From an uncultured Romboutsia sp. (lineage in GTDB: Bacteria; Bacillota; Clostridia; Peptostreptococcales; Peptostreptococcaceae), in the NCBI GenBank assembly GCA_937907205.1, contig CALESE010000193.1:1-16799 (forward strand): a stretch of 16,799 nt of DNA, given 5' to 3'. How positions within the stretch are numbered: the first letter of the stretch is position 1; every line of letters starts with the position of its first letter. The translations under genes were made by a program, and so were the position numbers. The notes under the pieces are model-generated. The model did no database searches, was not told where the DNA came from, and saw nothing but the letters and a program-made list of their open reading frames with translations. Positions 8,358-14,938 of this stretch are shown piece after piece.

Positions 8358-8393
8358 GCTAGAGAAAAGAATATTGAAATTAAATTGTATTAG
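8322..8393 (+). repeat. Tandem duplication of the ligase C-terminal codons, including the stop
   Basis: Two adjacent 36-nt units. Unit 1 (8322-8357) encodes AREKGVEIRLY-stop and ends the ligase. Unit 2 (8358-8393) encodes AREKNIEIKLY-stop in the same frame. They share 22 of 36 bases but 8 of 11 residues, and the three changed residues are G/N, V/I and R/K. The second unit is untranslated unless the TAG at 8355 is read through. Read-through would add AREKNIEIKLY, one residue at the second TAG, and RKW before TAA at 8403. Confidence 0.8.
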
Positions 8394-8398
8394 AGAAA

Positions 8399-8704
8399 AT
8401 GGTAAACTATTTATTAATAAGTGAAAACTACGACAAAGCAAAATGTGATGAGCATACATTGCCAGGAGAATTCTTACTTAAGCAAATTGACAATTTTCCA
8501 TTGATAGTAGATGCATCACCAACTAAATTAGCTTGCATTAAAGAATATATTAGGCTGCATTTGAATGACGATGTGAGATATGTTATCTATCAGGATAAGA
8601 GATGTTCATGCTCTTGTTGTTGTATTCCATCAAGGATAAATGATTTTGAAAAGTCTATAAAGAAGATAGCAGCTATAGTTTATGAAAAACTTGATCTAGC
8701 ATAA
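8399..8704 (+). CDS. Small hypothetical protein with a Cys cluster
   Basis: A 101-residue protein. Its middle carries a dense cysteine cluster CSCSCCC (residues 69-75), with further Cys at 16 and 46, so metal binding is possible but the pattern matches no finger I know. The flanks are ordinary amphipathic helix-like segments (ECIKEYIRLHL-type and EKSIKKIAAIVYEKL). It starts just after the duplicated ligase tail and is likely expressed with the ligase. Function unknown. Confidence 0.6.
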   Translation: MVNYLLISENYDKAKCDEHTLPGEFLLKQIDNFPLIVDASPTKLACIKEYIRLHLNDDVRYVIYQDKRCSCSCCCIPSRINDFEKSIKKIAAIVYEKLDLA

Positions 8705-8718
8705 AATATTGAAAAAGT

Positions 8719-8761
8719 TGAATAAATTTTGAAATTTTCTGAATAGTTTCTATTTTATTCA
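8719..8761 (+). other. Intergenic inverted repeat upstream of the 92-residue gene
   Basis: TGAATAAA (8719-8726) pairs with TTTATTCA (8754-8761), and an inner GAAA/TTTC pair is possible. No T-run follows, so it is a weak terminator candidate at best. It lies in the 87-nt gap that must carry signals for the separately transcribed 92-residue gene. Confidence 0.3.
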
Positions 8762-8791
8762 TGTCAAACAAATGTTTAATTTTAAAATATT

Positions 8792-9070
8792 ATGATTATG
8801 AACAATATGAATAAGTTAGTAGCAGCATCAGTAAATAACTCAGTAATGAACAACAATTTCAAAGAGTTCAACTTGGATGAAGCAAAGAAAGGTGCTAAAT
8901 TAGTAACACGAGATGGAAGAAAAGTAAAATTCGTTTGTGTTAGCCGTGATAAGATTTTAGCAACAGTCTTCGGTAAAGTTTCATACGAAGACAGCCAATA
9001 TAAATTCAATTTGGATGGTTCTCGTTATAAGAACCTTATTCACAACTTGGATTTGATGATTGCTGCCTGA
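8792..9070 (+). CDS. Small conserved-type protein with a GAKLVTRDGRKV motif
   Basis: A 92-residue protein. After a Met/Asn-rich N-terminus it reads FNLDEAKKGAKLVTRDGRKVKFVCVSRDK, then a second beta-type part containing YKFNLDG. This AKxGAxxxTRDGRKxxxxx pattern is one I associate with small proteins frequent in Bacteroides genomes and phages, with no known function. It is flanked by an 87-nt leader and a strong terminator, so it looks like a single-gene transcription unit. Several near-adjacent Met codons (8792, 8798, 8807) make the exact start uncertain. Confidence 0.65.
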   Translation: MIMNNMNKLVAASVNNSVMNNNFKEFNLDEAKKGAKLVTRDGRKVKFVCVSRDKILATVFGKVSYEDSQYKFNLDGSRYKNLIHNLDLMIAA

Positions 9071-9081
9071 GGTAATCAACT

Positions 9082-9124
9082 GGGAGAAATTTTTCATCAT
9101 TTTGAAATTTTTCTCCCCTTTTCT
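9082..9124 (+). terminator. Rho-independent terminator after the 92-residue gene
   Basis: GGGAGAA (9082-9088) pairs with TTCTCCC (9111-9117). The stem continues through a 2x2 internal loop into TTTC/GAAA with an 8-nt loop. The stem is followed by CTTTTCT. It is placed 11 nt after the TGA stop at 9070. Confidence 0.8.
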
Positions 9125-9152
9125 ATATTAATTTTGATAAAATTTGAAAGAA

Positions 9153-10367
9153 ATGAGAAATCCAAGATTATACTTTACAATTGAATTAGGAATATTTTAT
9201 CCTTATCGAGGACAGAATTCCGTATTAGATGCAAAATTTCGTGGAAATACGAAATTGATTGAAGAGAACAAGAAAGGATATACTAAGAAGCAAATAGATT
9301 TCATAGAAAGAAACAAGAATAAAGCAGTAATATACTATACTGACAAGTATATTTTTGATTCTAAGAAGTTTACTTTTGTTTTTCAAGGAATTCCAAATAT
9401 AGCTTCTGATGATGATTTGAATGATTTGTTCAGTAAGAAATGTCAATTTGATCCAACTATGGATTATGATCTTAATGATGAACAAATAGAAGTTGTAACA
9501 ACAAAGGCAGAAGATGGAACAATAAAGAAGATTATAAATTCTGAAAATTTTATTGATTCATTACCTGATTGCCCAAATGTAGAAAATACTGGTTTCTATG
9601 TTGAAAGCAAGAACTGGAAATATCTCATAAGAAACATAATGAGAAAGAAACCAACATTGCTGATTGGTCCTACCGGTACTGGTAAAACAGAATTGATATT
9701 GATGGCTTGTAAGCAACTTGGAATCAATTGTGAAGTACATGATATGGGCGCTATGCAAGATCCATTAACTGATTTGCTTGGATGTCATCGTATTAAGGAT
9801 GGTAGTTCTACATTTGATTATGCAAAGTTTGTTGATGATGTTCAGAAACCTGGAGTAATATTACTTGATGAACTTTCAAGAGCTCCATTGATGACAAACA
9901 ATATTCTATTTCCTTGTCTAGATTCTCGTAGGGAACTGCCATTAGCTATAGCAGATTCTGAAGGTCCACGTTCTGTAAAAGTACATCCAGATTGTGTATT
10001 CATTGCTACTGCTAATATCGGTTCTGAATATAGTGGTACACAAGAAATTGATGCTGCTTTGATGAACAGATTCTTACCATTGAAAGTAGATTATATGCCT
10101 ACAAGAAATGAGATAGAAGTATTGAAGAATAGGTGTAAGATATCAGAAGATGATGCTACTATTATTGTAAAATTTGCAAATGCAATGAGACAAGAAAATA
10201 AGAAAGGTGTCGTGAATTTTCCTGTTTCTACAAGAGAGAATATTGCTATTGGTGAAATGGTTGCTGATGGATTTGATATATTGGATGCAGTGAATTTTGT
10301 GGTTTGCAACAAGTTCAATGATGATGATGTCAAACCTGTAAAACAACTTATGATGACATTAAATTAA
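9153..10367 (+). CDS. MoxR-like AAA+ ATPase
   Basis: 404 residues from the ATG at 9153; an in-frame TTG at 9144 would add three residues and is less likely. The N-terminal ~140 residues are family-specific and unrecognised. The AAA+ core has Walker A GPTGTGKT (172-179), Walker B VILLDE (235-240), sensor 1 ATAN (285-288), an arginine-finger-type ALMNRF (303-308) and a C-terminal lid (VNFPVSTRENIAIGEM). The GATM-like insert and the EIDAALMNRF end match MoxR/CbbQ-type ATPases, which use ATP hydrolysis to remodel partner proteins, usually with a VWA-domain protein. No VWA partner is visible in this window. It lies between a strong upstream terminator and a structured RNA element. Confidence 0.85.
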   Translation: MRNPRLYFTIELGIFYPYRGQNSVLDAKFRGNTKLIEENKKGYTKKQIDFIERNKNKAVIYYTDKYIFDSKKFTFVFQGIPNIASDDDLNDLFSKKCQFDPTMDYDLNDEQIEVVTTKAEDGTIKKIINSENFIDSLPDCPNVENTGFYVESKNWKYLIRNIMRKKPTLLIGPTGTGKTELILMACKQLGINCEVHDMGAMQDPLTDLLGCHRIKDGSSTFDYAKFVDDVQKPGVILLDELSRAPLMTNNILFPCLDSRRELPLAIADSEGPRSVKVHPDCVFIATANIGSEYSGTQEIDAALMNRFLPLKVDYMPTRNEIEVLKNRCKISEDDATIIVKFANAMRQENKKGVVNFPVSTRENIAIGEMVADGFDILDAVNFVVCNKFNDDDVKPVKQLMMTLN

Positions 10368-10374
10368 AAAACAT

Positions 10375-10464
10375 TCACACAGGGACGTTAAAATTATCTT
10401 GGATGATAGAATATACCGAAACATATTCTTCCGCTCCCTGTGTGACCCAGGCGCTTAACAGGGG
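10375..10464 (+). ncRNA. Structured leader RNA candidate with two mutually exclusive stems
   Basis: An 11-bp stem joins TCACACAGGGA (10375-10385) to TCCCTGTGTGA (10435-10445). It encloses two small hairpins, TATC/GATA around TTGGAT and GAATAT/ATATTC around ACCGAAAC, making a three-way junction. GTTAA (10387-10391) can also pair with TTAAC (10455-10459). The strand TCCCTGT (10435-10441) can instead pair with downstream ACAGGGG (10458-10464), which excludes the first stem. There is no T-run, so it is not a plain terminator. The element is GC-richer than its surroundings and ends about 25 nt before the next start codon. No known RNA family was recognised. Confidence 0.55.
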
Positions 10465-10489
10465 AATCTAGATAATATTATAAGAGCTT

Positions 10490-10753
10490 ATGAAAAAGTT
10501 AATTTATGTATTTAGAGGTTATCTTATATGCTATGGTATTATAGGTAACATATACAAGACAAAATGGAGAGATACAAATCCAAATAAGAATTATGTAGAT
10601 CCATTATTTTGGATGAAGTATCATTATACAGATGAATTGTGGTCACCACATGCATTTTATGGAAGACTTGGAAAGTATACAAGTACCAAGTTGTTTACTT
10701 ATGAGTATGTAGGAAGATGGTTTGTTGATAGTAGTATAGAAGATTGGAATTGA
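10490..10753 (+). CDS. Hypothetical small aromatic protein
   Basis: An 87-residue protein with many Tyr, Trp and Phe. The N-terminus (KKLIYVFRGYLICYGIIGNIY) is hydrophobic but broken by Arg, so a membrane anchor or signal peptide is possible but not convincing. No motif was recognised. It is the first gene behind the structured leader and is followed after 4 nt by the next gene, so any control by that RNA would act on this small operon. Confidence 0.55.
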   Translation: MKKLIYVFRGYLICYGIIGNIYKTKWRDTNPNKNYVDPLFWMKYHYTDELWSPHAFYGRLGKYTSTKLFTYEYVGRWFVDSSIEDWN

Positions 10754-10757
10754 TGTT

Positions 10758-11237
10758 ATGAAACAAAATTTTAAAAACTACAAAGCATTTGATTATTCAA
10801 TAAAGACTAGGAAGAAGATGAATGATGTAGATATGACTTATGTTCCTAGATTCTTGCTGGTAAGTGTTATATCAGATGATAAGATTTATGAATATGTAGA
10901 AAAAGAAAAGACGTTGTATGTAAAATGGTATACTGATAAAATGATTCCTATTGATAGAATTCATGAAATTATCTGTACAATACCAACTAAGATAGTGCTT
11001 AAGACACCTATCGGTAATGGATTAGAAATTGATAATTGTTATGATGGAAGAACAAAAAAAGTTAGTTATGATAAAGATAATGCTTATGAAACTATTGAAG
11101 TAGGTCAATCTGCTGCCCATATATATAACCAATTGTACAGAAATTGTTCTAATCTTCCATATACACCTTATGGAGGTTTAGCAAATTCAGAAGAAGAAAA
11201 AACAGATAAAAACGAAAATGACTATGATTTGTTGTAA
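10758..11237 (+). CDS. Hypothetical protein
   Basis: A 159-residue protein of unknown function. It has a basic N-terminus (MKQNFKNYKAFDYSIKTRKK), alternating beta-type segments (FLLVSVISDD; KTLYVKWYTDKMIPIDRIHEIICTIP in parts), and a highly acidic, probably disordered C-terminal tail with a Glu/Asp/Asn run ending NDYDLL. It overlaps the next gene by 20 nt, so translational coupling is likely. Confidence 0.6.
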   Translation: MKQNFKNYKAFDYSIKTRKKMNDVDMTYVPRFLLVSVISDDKIYEYVEKEKTLYVKWYTDKMIPIDRIHEIICTIPTKIVLKTPIGNGLEIDNCYDGRTKKVSYDKDNAYETIEVGQSAAHIYNQLYRNCSNLPYTPYGGLANSEEEKTDKNENDYDLL

Positions 11238-11814
11238 AGAAAAGCTTAAGTATGTTTTGCACTATGTAAGAGAAACTTTTAAAGATTATTCAGTCCAATA
11301 TAAGATATTCGACTTATTTGGACTTTTATCTTTGATTTTGAGAAATATAACAGAAAGTTATTCATATCTCCTATATTCTTATAAGCATCATGTATGCTTC
11401 AAGAAAGTAGAAGCTTACTTGCGAGGTAAAGTAATCCATAAGTATCATGATGTTGATAAGATTGTAATGTATGCATTGTTTCCATGGTTAGGAGTTGAAT
11501 GCATCAACCATATCCATACATTATGGCAAGATCATCATCCATGCTATAAGGATCTAGATGGAAATAAAGCTTACAAACCTAAAGATGAAGTAGAATGGAC
11601 AGAAGCAATAGTAGATTGGGAATGTGCTAGGTTCACTAAGCCAGATAAGCCATTGAATGCTTATGATACATATCTCAAATATTACTATAAACCAGAATAT
11701 ACTAGTATCATCATAAATACATTAATATCATTAGGTTTGCTAAGTGTAAAGACAACAGATGTTGGTGTTGTATACGAGGTTACAGATAAAATGGATAATT
11801 TCAAATATAAATAA
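11218..11814 (+). CDS. DUF5662-like protein with a His/Asp-rich centre
   Basis: A 198-residue protein. The centre carries YHDVDKIVMY (76-85), HIH (98-100) and DHHP (105-108), followed by EAIVDWECARFTKPDKPLNAYDT (129-151). This series resembles DUF5662-type phage and bacterial proteins and is reminiscent of HD-type metal sites, but I assign no reaction. The first start (11218) lies inside the previous gene; a second ATG follows two codons later. The hydrophobic stretch FDLFGLLSLIL (31-41) is amphipathic rather than a clear membrane helix. It ends before the first copy of the 55-nt repeat. Confidence 0.5.
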   Translation: MTMICCKEKLKYVLHYVRETFKDYSVQYKIFDLFGLLSLILRNITESYSYLLYSYKHHVCFKKVEAYLRGKVIHKYHDVDKIVMYALFPWLGVECINHIHTLWQDHHPCYKDLDGNKAYKPKDEVEWTEAIVDWECARFTKPDKPLNAYDTYLKYYYKPEYTSIIINTLISLGLLSVKTTDVGVVYEVTDKMDNFKYK

Positions 11815-11817
11815 TTG

Positions 11818-11872
11818 TTTAATTGATTGGCGATGTTCAATATGAATAAACACTTTCTTTCTATTGAACAAT
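11818..11872 (+). repeat. 55-nt direct repeat, copy 1
   Basis: 45 of 55 positions match copy 2 at 12212-12266 without gaps. It contains TGTTCAAT and ATTGAACA in opposite orientation, and TGTTTA/TAAACA arms that can form a hairpin. It lies directly upstream of the 89-residue gene. Confidence 0.75.
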
Positions 11873-11873
11873 A

Positions 11874-11905
11874 TTTTTAATCAATATATATATATCGATT
11901 AAAAA
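11874..11905 (+). promoter_or_regulatory. Hairpin abutting the start codon of the 89-residue gene
   Basis: TTTTAATC (11875-11882) pairs with GATTAAAA (11897-11904), with a TA-repeat loop. One more T-A pair would include the first base of the ATG at 11905. It could mask the start site in an RNA or mark a protein-binding site in DNA. Confidence 0.45.
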
Positions 11906-12174
11906 TGAAATCATTATTAGAATCAATTACAATGGTTAATGAATCAGAGTTTGATGGTATTATTGACAATATCAAGGCTTTGTTCTGTTATGACCAGCTT
12001 AGCAATATAGAAAAGGATGAGGTTGCAGAAATATTCAAACCTTATAATGATGGTGAAATATATGGAACAATTATGAAATTTTCAAAAAATACTGATATTC
12101 CAAAACCAGTCAAATCTGAATTCAATAAATCAATGAGGATGTGCAAGGATATATATAAGGCATTGAAATCTTAA
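11905..12174 (+). CDS. Small protein, possible packaged head protein
   Basis: An 89-residue, mostly helical and charged protein. The N-terminus MKSLLESITMVNESE shares MKSL and the hydrophobic spacing with the 3333-4193 protein and with T4 internal-protein capsid-targeting peptides, so a packaged head protein is possible. The rest has no recognised domain; the C-terminal part is Lys-rich (KSEFNKSMRMCKDIYKALKS). It is a single gene bracketed by two copies of a 55-nt repeat, with a hairpin touching its start codon. The gene is likely real; function unknown. Confidence 0.55.
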   Translation: MKSLLESITMVNESEFDGIIDNIKALFCYDQLSNIEKDEVAEIFKPYNDGEIYGTIMKFSKNTDIPKPVKSEFNKSMRMCKDIYKALKS

Positions 12175-12205
12175 GATTTTTGAATCAAATTCAGTCCTAT
12201 TTATG

Positions 12206-12250
12206 AAAGTGTTCAATTAATTGACTATGTTCAATATAATTGAACACTTT
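12206..12250 (+). promoter_or_regulatory. Long hairpin upstream of homing endonuclease 1
   Basis: AAAGTGTTCAATTA (12206-12219) is perfectly complementary to TAATTGAACACTTT (12237-12250). The inner ATTGA/TCAAT adds 5 bp after one bulged base, leaving a 6-nt loop. It lies 14 nt before the endonuclease start. It could end transcription from upstream or act as an RNA or protein operator. There is no clean T-run, so terminator function is uncertain. Confidence 0.6.
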
Positions 12251-12266
12251 ATTAGTATTGAACAAT
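12212..12266 (+). repeat. 55-nt direct repeat, copy 2
   Basis: The partner of 11818-11872 (82% identical). Its last bases are the first two bases of the homing endonuclease start codon. It contains four occurrences of the TGTTCAAT/ATTGAACA octamer in both orientations, or a one-base variant. Confidence 0.75.
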
Positions 12267-13395
12267 GACAAACAAATTTGTAAATAATATAATATTAAAA
12301 TATTTGTATAAAGATGATAAAGTCAATATAAATAAAATAAGATGTAAAAAGTATCAAAATATAAGAAATTATTTGTTTTCATATTTTAATGACAATCCAT
12401 CAACATTTACTGAAATACTTTTTAGGATAAAATATAATATAAAAAGAAATTACTGTAGTATATGTGGTAAACCTACTTATTTCAAAGGAATATCTTGGTA
12501 TAAGAAAACAGGAAAATTGTATGCTGATTTCTGCAGTTGTAAATGCTCAATGAATTCAAATGAAACTAAAGAAGCATATAAGAAATCTTGTATTGATAAA
12601 TATGGGGTTGATAATCCTATGAAGAATAAAAATGTTATTGACAAAGGTAAAGAAACATGTAAGAATAAATATGGCGTAGTTCGTGCTAGCTTATTGAAGG
12701 AGTATCAAGATAAGGTTAAGGAAACAAATATGAAACGTTATGGTGTAGAAGTACCATTACAAAATAAAGAAATAAACAAAAAATGGCATGAAACATGCTA
12801 TGTAAATTTCGGTACTTATTCTCCTTTAGCAAATAAAGAAATATATAATAAGACAGAAGAAACCACATATAAGAAATATGGTGTATATTGTGTATTTAAT
12901 AGAAAAGAAAACAGAGAAAAATTATTGTTAGAAAAGACAAAACAAAAGAGATATGAAACTTTAAGAAGAAATCATACGTTCAATACATCTAAGATAGAAG
13001 AAACTATATATGAAAAATTGATAGATATATATGGTAAAAATAATATTTTAAGGGAATACAAAGACAAAGATAGATATCCATACAGATGTGATTTCTATAT
13101 CAAATCTTTAGATTTATTTATAGAAGTTCAAGGGTATTATACGCATGGAAAAGAACCATATAACCCAAATTCCATCAAGCATCAAATATTAGTACAAAAG
13201 TATAAAAAAAGATATGGTCCTAATTGTCAAGCAATTACTATTTGGACAATTAAAGATGTTGAAAAAAGAAATAAAGCAAAAGAAAATAATTTGAAATATT
13301 TGGAAATATTCCATAAGGATATCTTAAAAATCAAACAAGACATAACTATATTAAATTCGATAATTAATAATTTTTTAAAAGACTATGATAATTGA
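12265..13395 (+). CDS. Free-standing homing endonuclease 1 (Zn finger, YGV repeats, PD-(D/E)XK/Vsr-like nuclease)
   Basis: 376 residues. A Cys finger comes first (CSIC at 64-67 with FCSCKC at 89-94). Five ~25-residue modules with a [K/R]YGV core follow (KYGVDNP, KYGVV, RYGVEV, NFGTY, KYGVY; about 112-208), probably DNA-contacting units. The C-terminal nuclease (about 245-345) has YRCDFYIKSLDLFIEVQGYYTHG with Asp276, Glu287, Gln289 and His294, consistent with EDxHD/Vsr-like homing nucleases of the PD-(D/E)XK superfamily. It would cut a specific site and spread by repair. It overlaps the polymerase start by 11 nt. It shares domain order and nuclease signature with the endonuclease at 14925-16169. 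No frameshift is seen, so it is probably intact. Confidence 0.75.
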   Translation: MTNKFVNNIILKYLYKDDKVNINKIRCKKYQNIRNYLFSYFNDNPSTFTEILFRIKYNIKRNYCSICGKPTYFKGISWYKKTGKLYADFCSCKCSMNSNETKEAYKKSCIDKYGVDNPMKNKNVIDKGKETCKNKYGVVRASLLKEYQDKVKETNMKRYGVEVPLQNKEINKKWHETCYVNFGTYSPLANKEIYNKTEETTYKKYGVYCVFNRKENREKLLLEKTKQKRYETLRRNHTFNTSKIEETIYEKLIDIYGKNNILREYKDKDRYPYRCDFYIKSLDLFIEVQGYYTHGKEPYNPNSIKHQILVQKYKKRYGPNCQAITIWTIKDVEKRNKAKENNLKYLEIFHKDILKIKQDITILNSIINNFLKDYDN

Positions 13396-14938
13396 CAGAT
13401 TTTGGTTAAGAAAGAATCAGACGTATTATATTTTCTATTTGGATGAAAATGGTAACAGAAAATGCTATTCAAAACAGATGCATCATTGGAAAACTTATGA
13501 GTATAATCCAAATGGAAAGAAGTATACATGGGATGAAAAGAGATGTGATGTAGTATTTAAGGATGCATCTAAATATCAGCCAAATGAGTTTGACCAGTTG
13601 GAATTCTTATACAATTTGCCAGAAGATATTTATAAAGAAGTAATGGCAATGAGATTTCCAAGAATTTACTTTAGTGATATAGAAACTGAAATTTCAGATG
13701 AATTCCCAGAACCAGAAAAGGCAGAGCAAAGAATTCAGTTGATAAGTCTTGTTGGTCCAGATTTGTCTGTAATGGTATTAGGTATCAAACCATTGAATTC
13801 TGATGAACAAGAAGAATTGAAGGAAAGATACCTTAAATATATAGAAGATAATGATTTTGCAAAAAACCTAGTAAAGAAAAAAGGTTTTACACCAAAAGTA
13901 TATTATCAATATTTTGAAACAGAAGAATCAATGATTGAACATTGGTTCACTAGAATAATGCCAAAGATTGGTTGTTTAGCTGGATGGAACTATTATCGAT
14001 TTGACTGGAACTATATTTGGAATAGAACAGTAAAGTTGTTTGGAAAGTTCAAAGCAATGCAATTGATGAGATCTGCTAGTGTTGTTGGAGAAATCAATAA
14101 AATTTCTTGGTCAGAGATGGATGGTACAAAATATAGTATTCCAGCACCACAAGGTTGCATGATATGGGATTATATGGAACTCATCAAATCTTATGAATAT
14201 TCAATGAGACCTTATGAGTCATATTCATTGGATTGGGTTGGTAGCCATGGTGTTAATGCTCATAAAGTAAAATATGAAGGAACAATGAAGGAATGTTATG
14301 AAAATGATTTCCCATTGTTTGTTTACTATAATGCTATCGACTCTTGCTTGAATGCTTTGATTCATTATCGTTTCAAATGTATTGAAAGTCCTTGTTCTAT
14401 GGCAACAGTAACAGGAATTCCGGCCCAGAAAGCCTTGGGTCAAGTAGCTTTGACAACAGCTAATTTGTTCAGATGTTTTTATGATGAAGATCGACATGTA
14501 GTATGGGATTATGATGCAGTTGAAAGAACAAAAGTAAATTATGAAGGTGCTTTTTGTGGATGTGTTCCTGGACGTTGGGAATATAGTGTATGTGATGATT
14601 TTGCTTCACTTTATCCATCAGTAGTTCGAACTTGCAACATATCAATGGAATCAATTGTTACGAATAAAGTTGGCCCAGACAGTTTTGGAAGATATACAGA
14701 AATTCCATGGACAGAAGAAGAGCTTGATAAGTTCAGAAAAGACCCTAACTATTTTGTGTCATTGCAAGGAACTGTCTACAAAAATGATAAAGAATACATG
14801 TTTTCACGTATGCAAAGGATTCAAAAAGAGCGTCGAGATCACTACAAATATTTGAATTGGGAGGCTCAGGGTAAATTAATGATGGAAGTTGATCGACTTA
14901 TAAAGATAAGAGAAGAAGAACAAAATGCAAAATCATGA
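13385..14938 (+). CDS. T4 gp43-type family B DNA polymerase, N-terminal fragment (exonuclease plus motif A)
   Basis: 517 residues; T4 gp43 is about 900. All three 3'-5' exonuclease motifs are present: FSDIET (Asp98, Glu100), WNYYRFD (Asp207) and YYNAID (Tyr315, Asp319). Palm motif A is DDFASLYPS (404-412, catalytic Asp405). The spacing and neighbouring residues (FPEPEKAEQ, VVRTCNISMESI) match T4 gp43. The N-terminus is complete by comparison (YLDENG near residue 20). The protein ends about 105 residues after motif A, in the fingers helices, before motifs B (NSxYG) and C (DTDS). Its TGA overlaps the start of homing endonuclease 2. The other half is not in this window, so it must lie elsewhere if the enzyme is functional. 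Confidence 0.9.
   Translation: MIIDRFWLRKNQTYYIFYLDENGNRKCYSKQMHHWKTYEYNPNGKKYTWDEKRCDVVFKDASKYQPNEFDQLEFLYNLPEDIYKEVMAMRFPRIYFSDIETEISDEFPEPEKAEQRIQLISLVGPDLSVMVLGIKPLNSDEQEELKERYLKYIEDNDFAKNLVKKKGFTPKVYYQYFETEESMIEHWFTRIMPKIGCLAGWNYYRFDWNYIWNRTVKLFGKFKAMQLMRSASVVGEINKISWSEMDGTKYSIPAPQGCMIWDYMELIKSYEYSMRPYESYSLDWVGSHGVNAHKVKYEGTMKECYENDFPLFVYYNAIDSCLNALIHYRFKCIESPCSMATVTGIPAQKALGQVALTTANLFRCFYDEDRHVVWDYDAVERTKVNYEGAFCGCVPGRWEYSVCDDFASLYPSVVRTCNISMESIVTNKVGPDSFGRYTEIPWTEEELDKFRKDPNYFVSLQGTVYKNDKEYMFSRMQRIQKERRDHYKYLNWEAQGKLMMEVDRLIKIREEEQNAKS

Noticed and set aside
4191..8403. TAG recoded as an amino acid (alternative code, as in some Prevotella megaphages)
   Set aside because: TAG ends four genes here (4203, 6294, 8355, 16167) and the ORFs are not interrupted by TAG. 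Read-through at 4203 would fuse the nuclease to the ART-like protein across its targeting-like N-terminus. Only the ligase tail gives a hint of read-through, which is kept as a separate finding.
9101..9136. Bacteroidota promoter TAnnTTTG (TAATTTTG at 9129) in front of the AAA+ gene
   Set aside because: The -7-like element is present, but the only TTTG upstream is 24 nt away and inside the terminator. The match is too weak in such AT-rich DNA.
10376..10444. Plain Rho-independent terminator for the AAA+ gene
   Set aside because: The stem encloses about 49 nt and no T-run follows either possible stem.
10375..10464. Known ribozyme (hammerhead, hatchet, twister) or tRNA
   Set aside because: Short strings such as CCGAAAC, GATGA and ACGTTAAAA recall ribozyme cores, but the required order and stems are absent, and the closing stem is too long for a tRNA.
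13385..13700. Polymerase also truncated at its N-terminus by homing endonuclease 1
   Set aside because: The ~97 residues before the first exonuclease motif match the expected T4 gp43 N-terminal domain length, including a YLDENG-like segment, so the start looks natural.
14655..14855. Second-frame ORF within the polymerase fragment
   Set aside because: It overlaps the motif A region of the polymerase, which has clear family motifs in its own frame.
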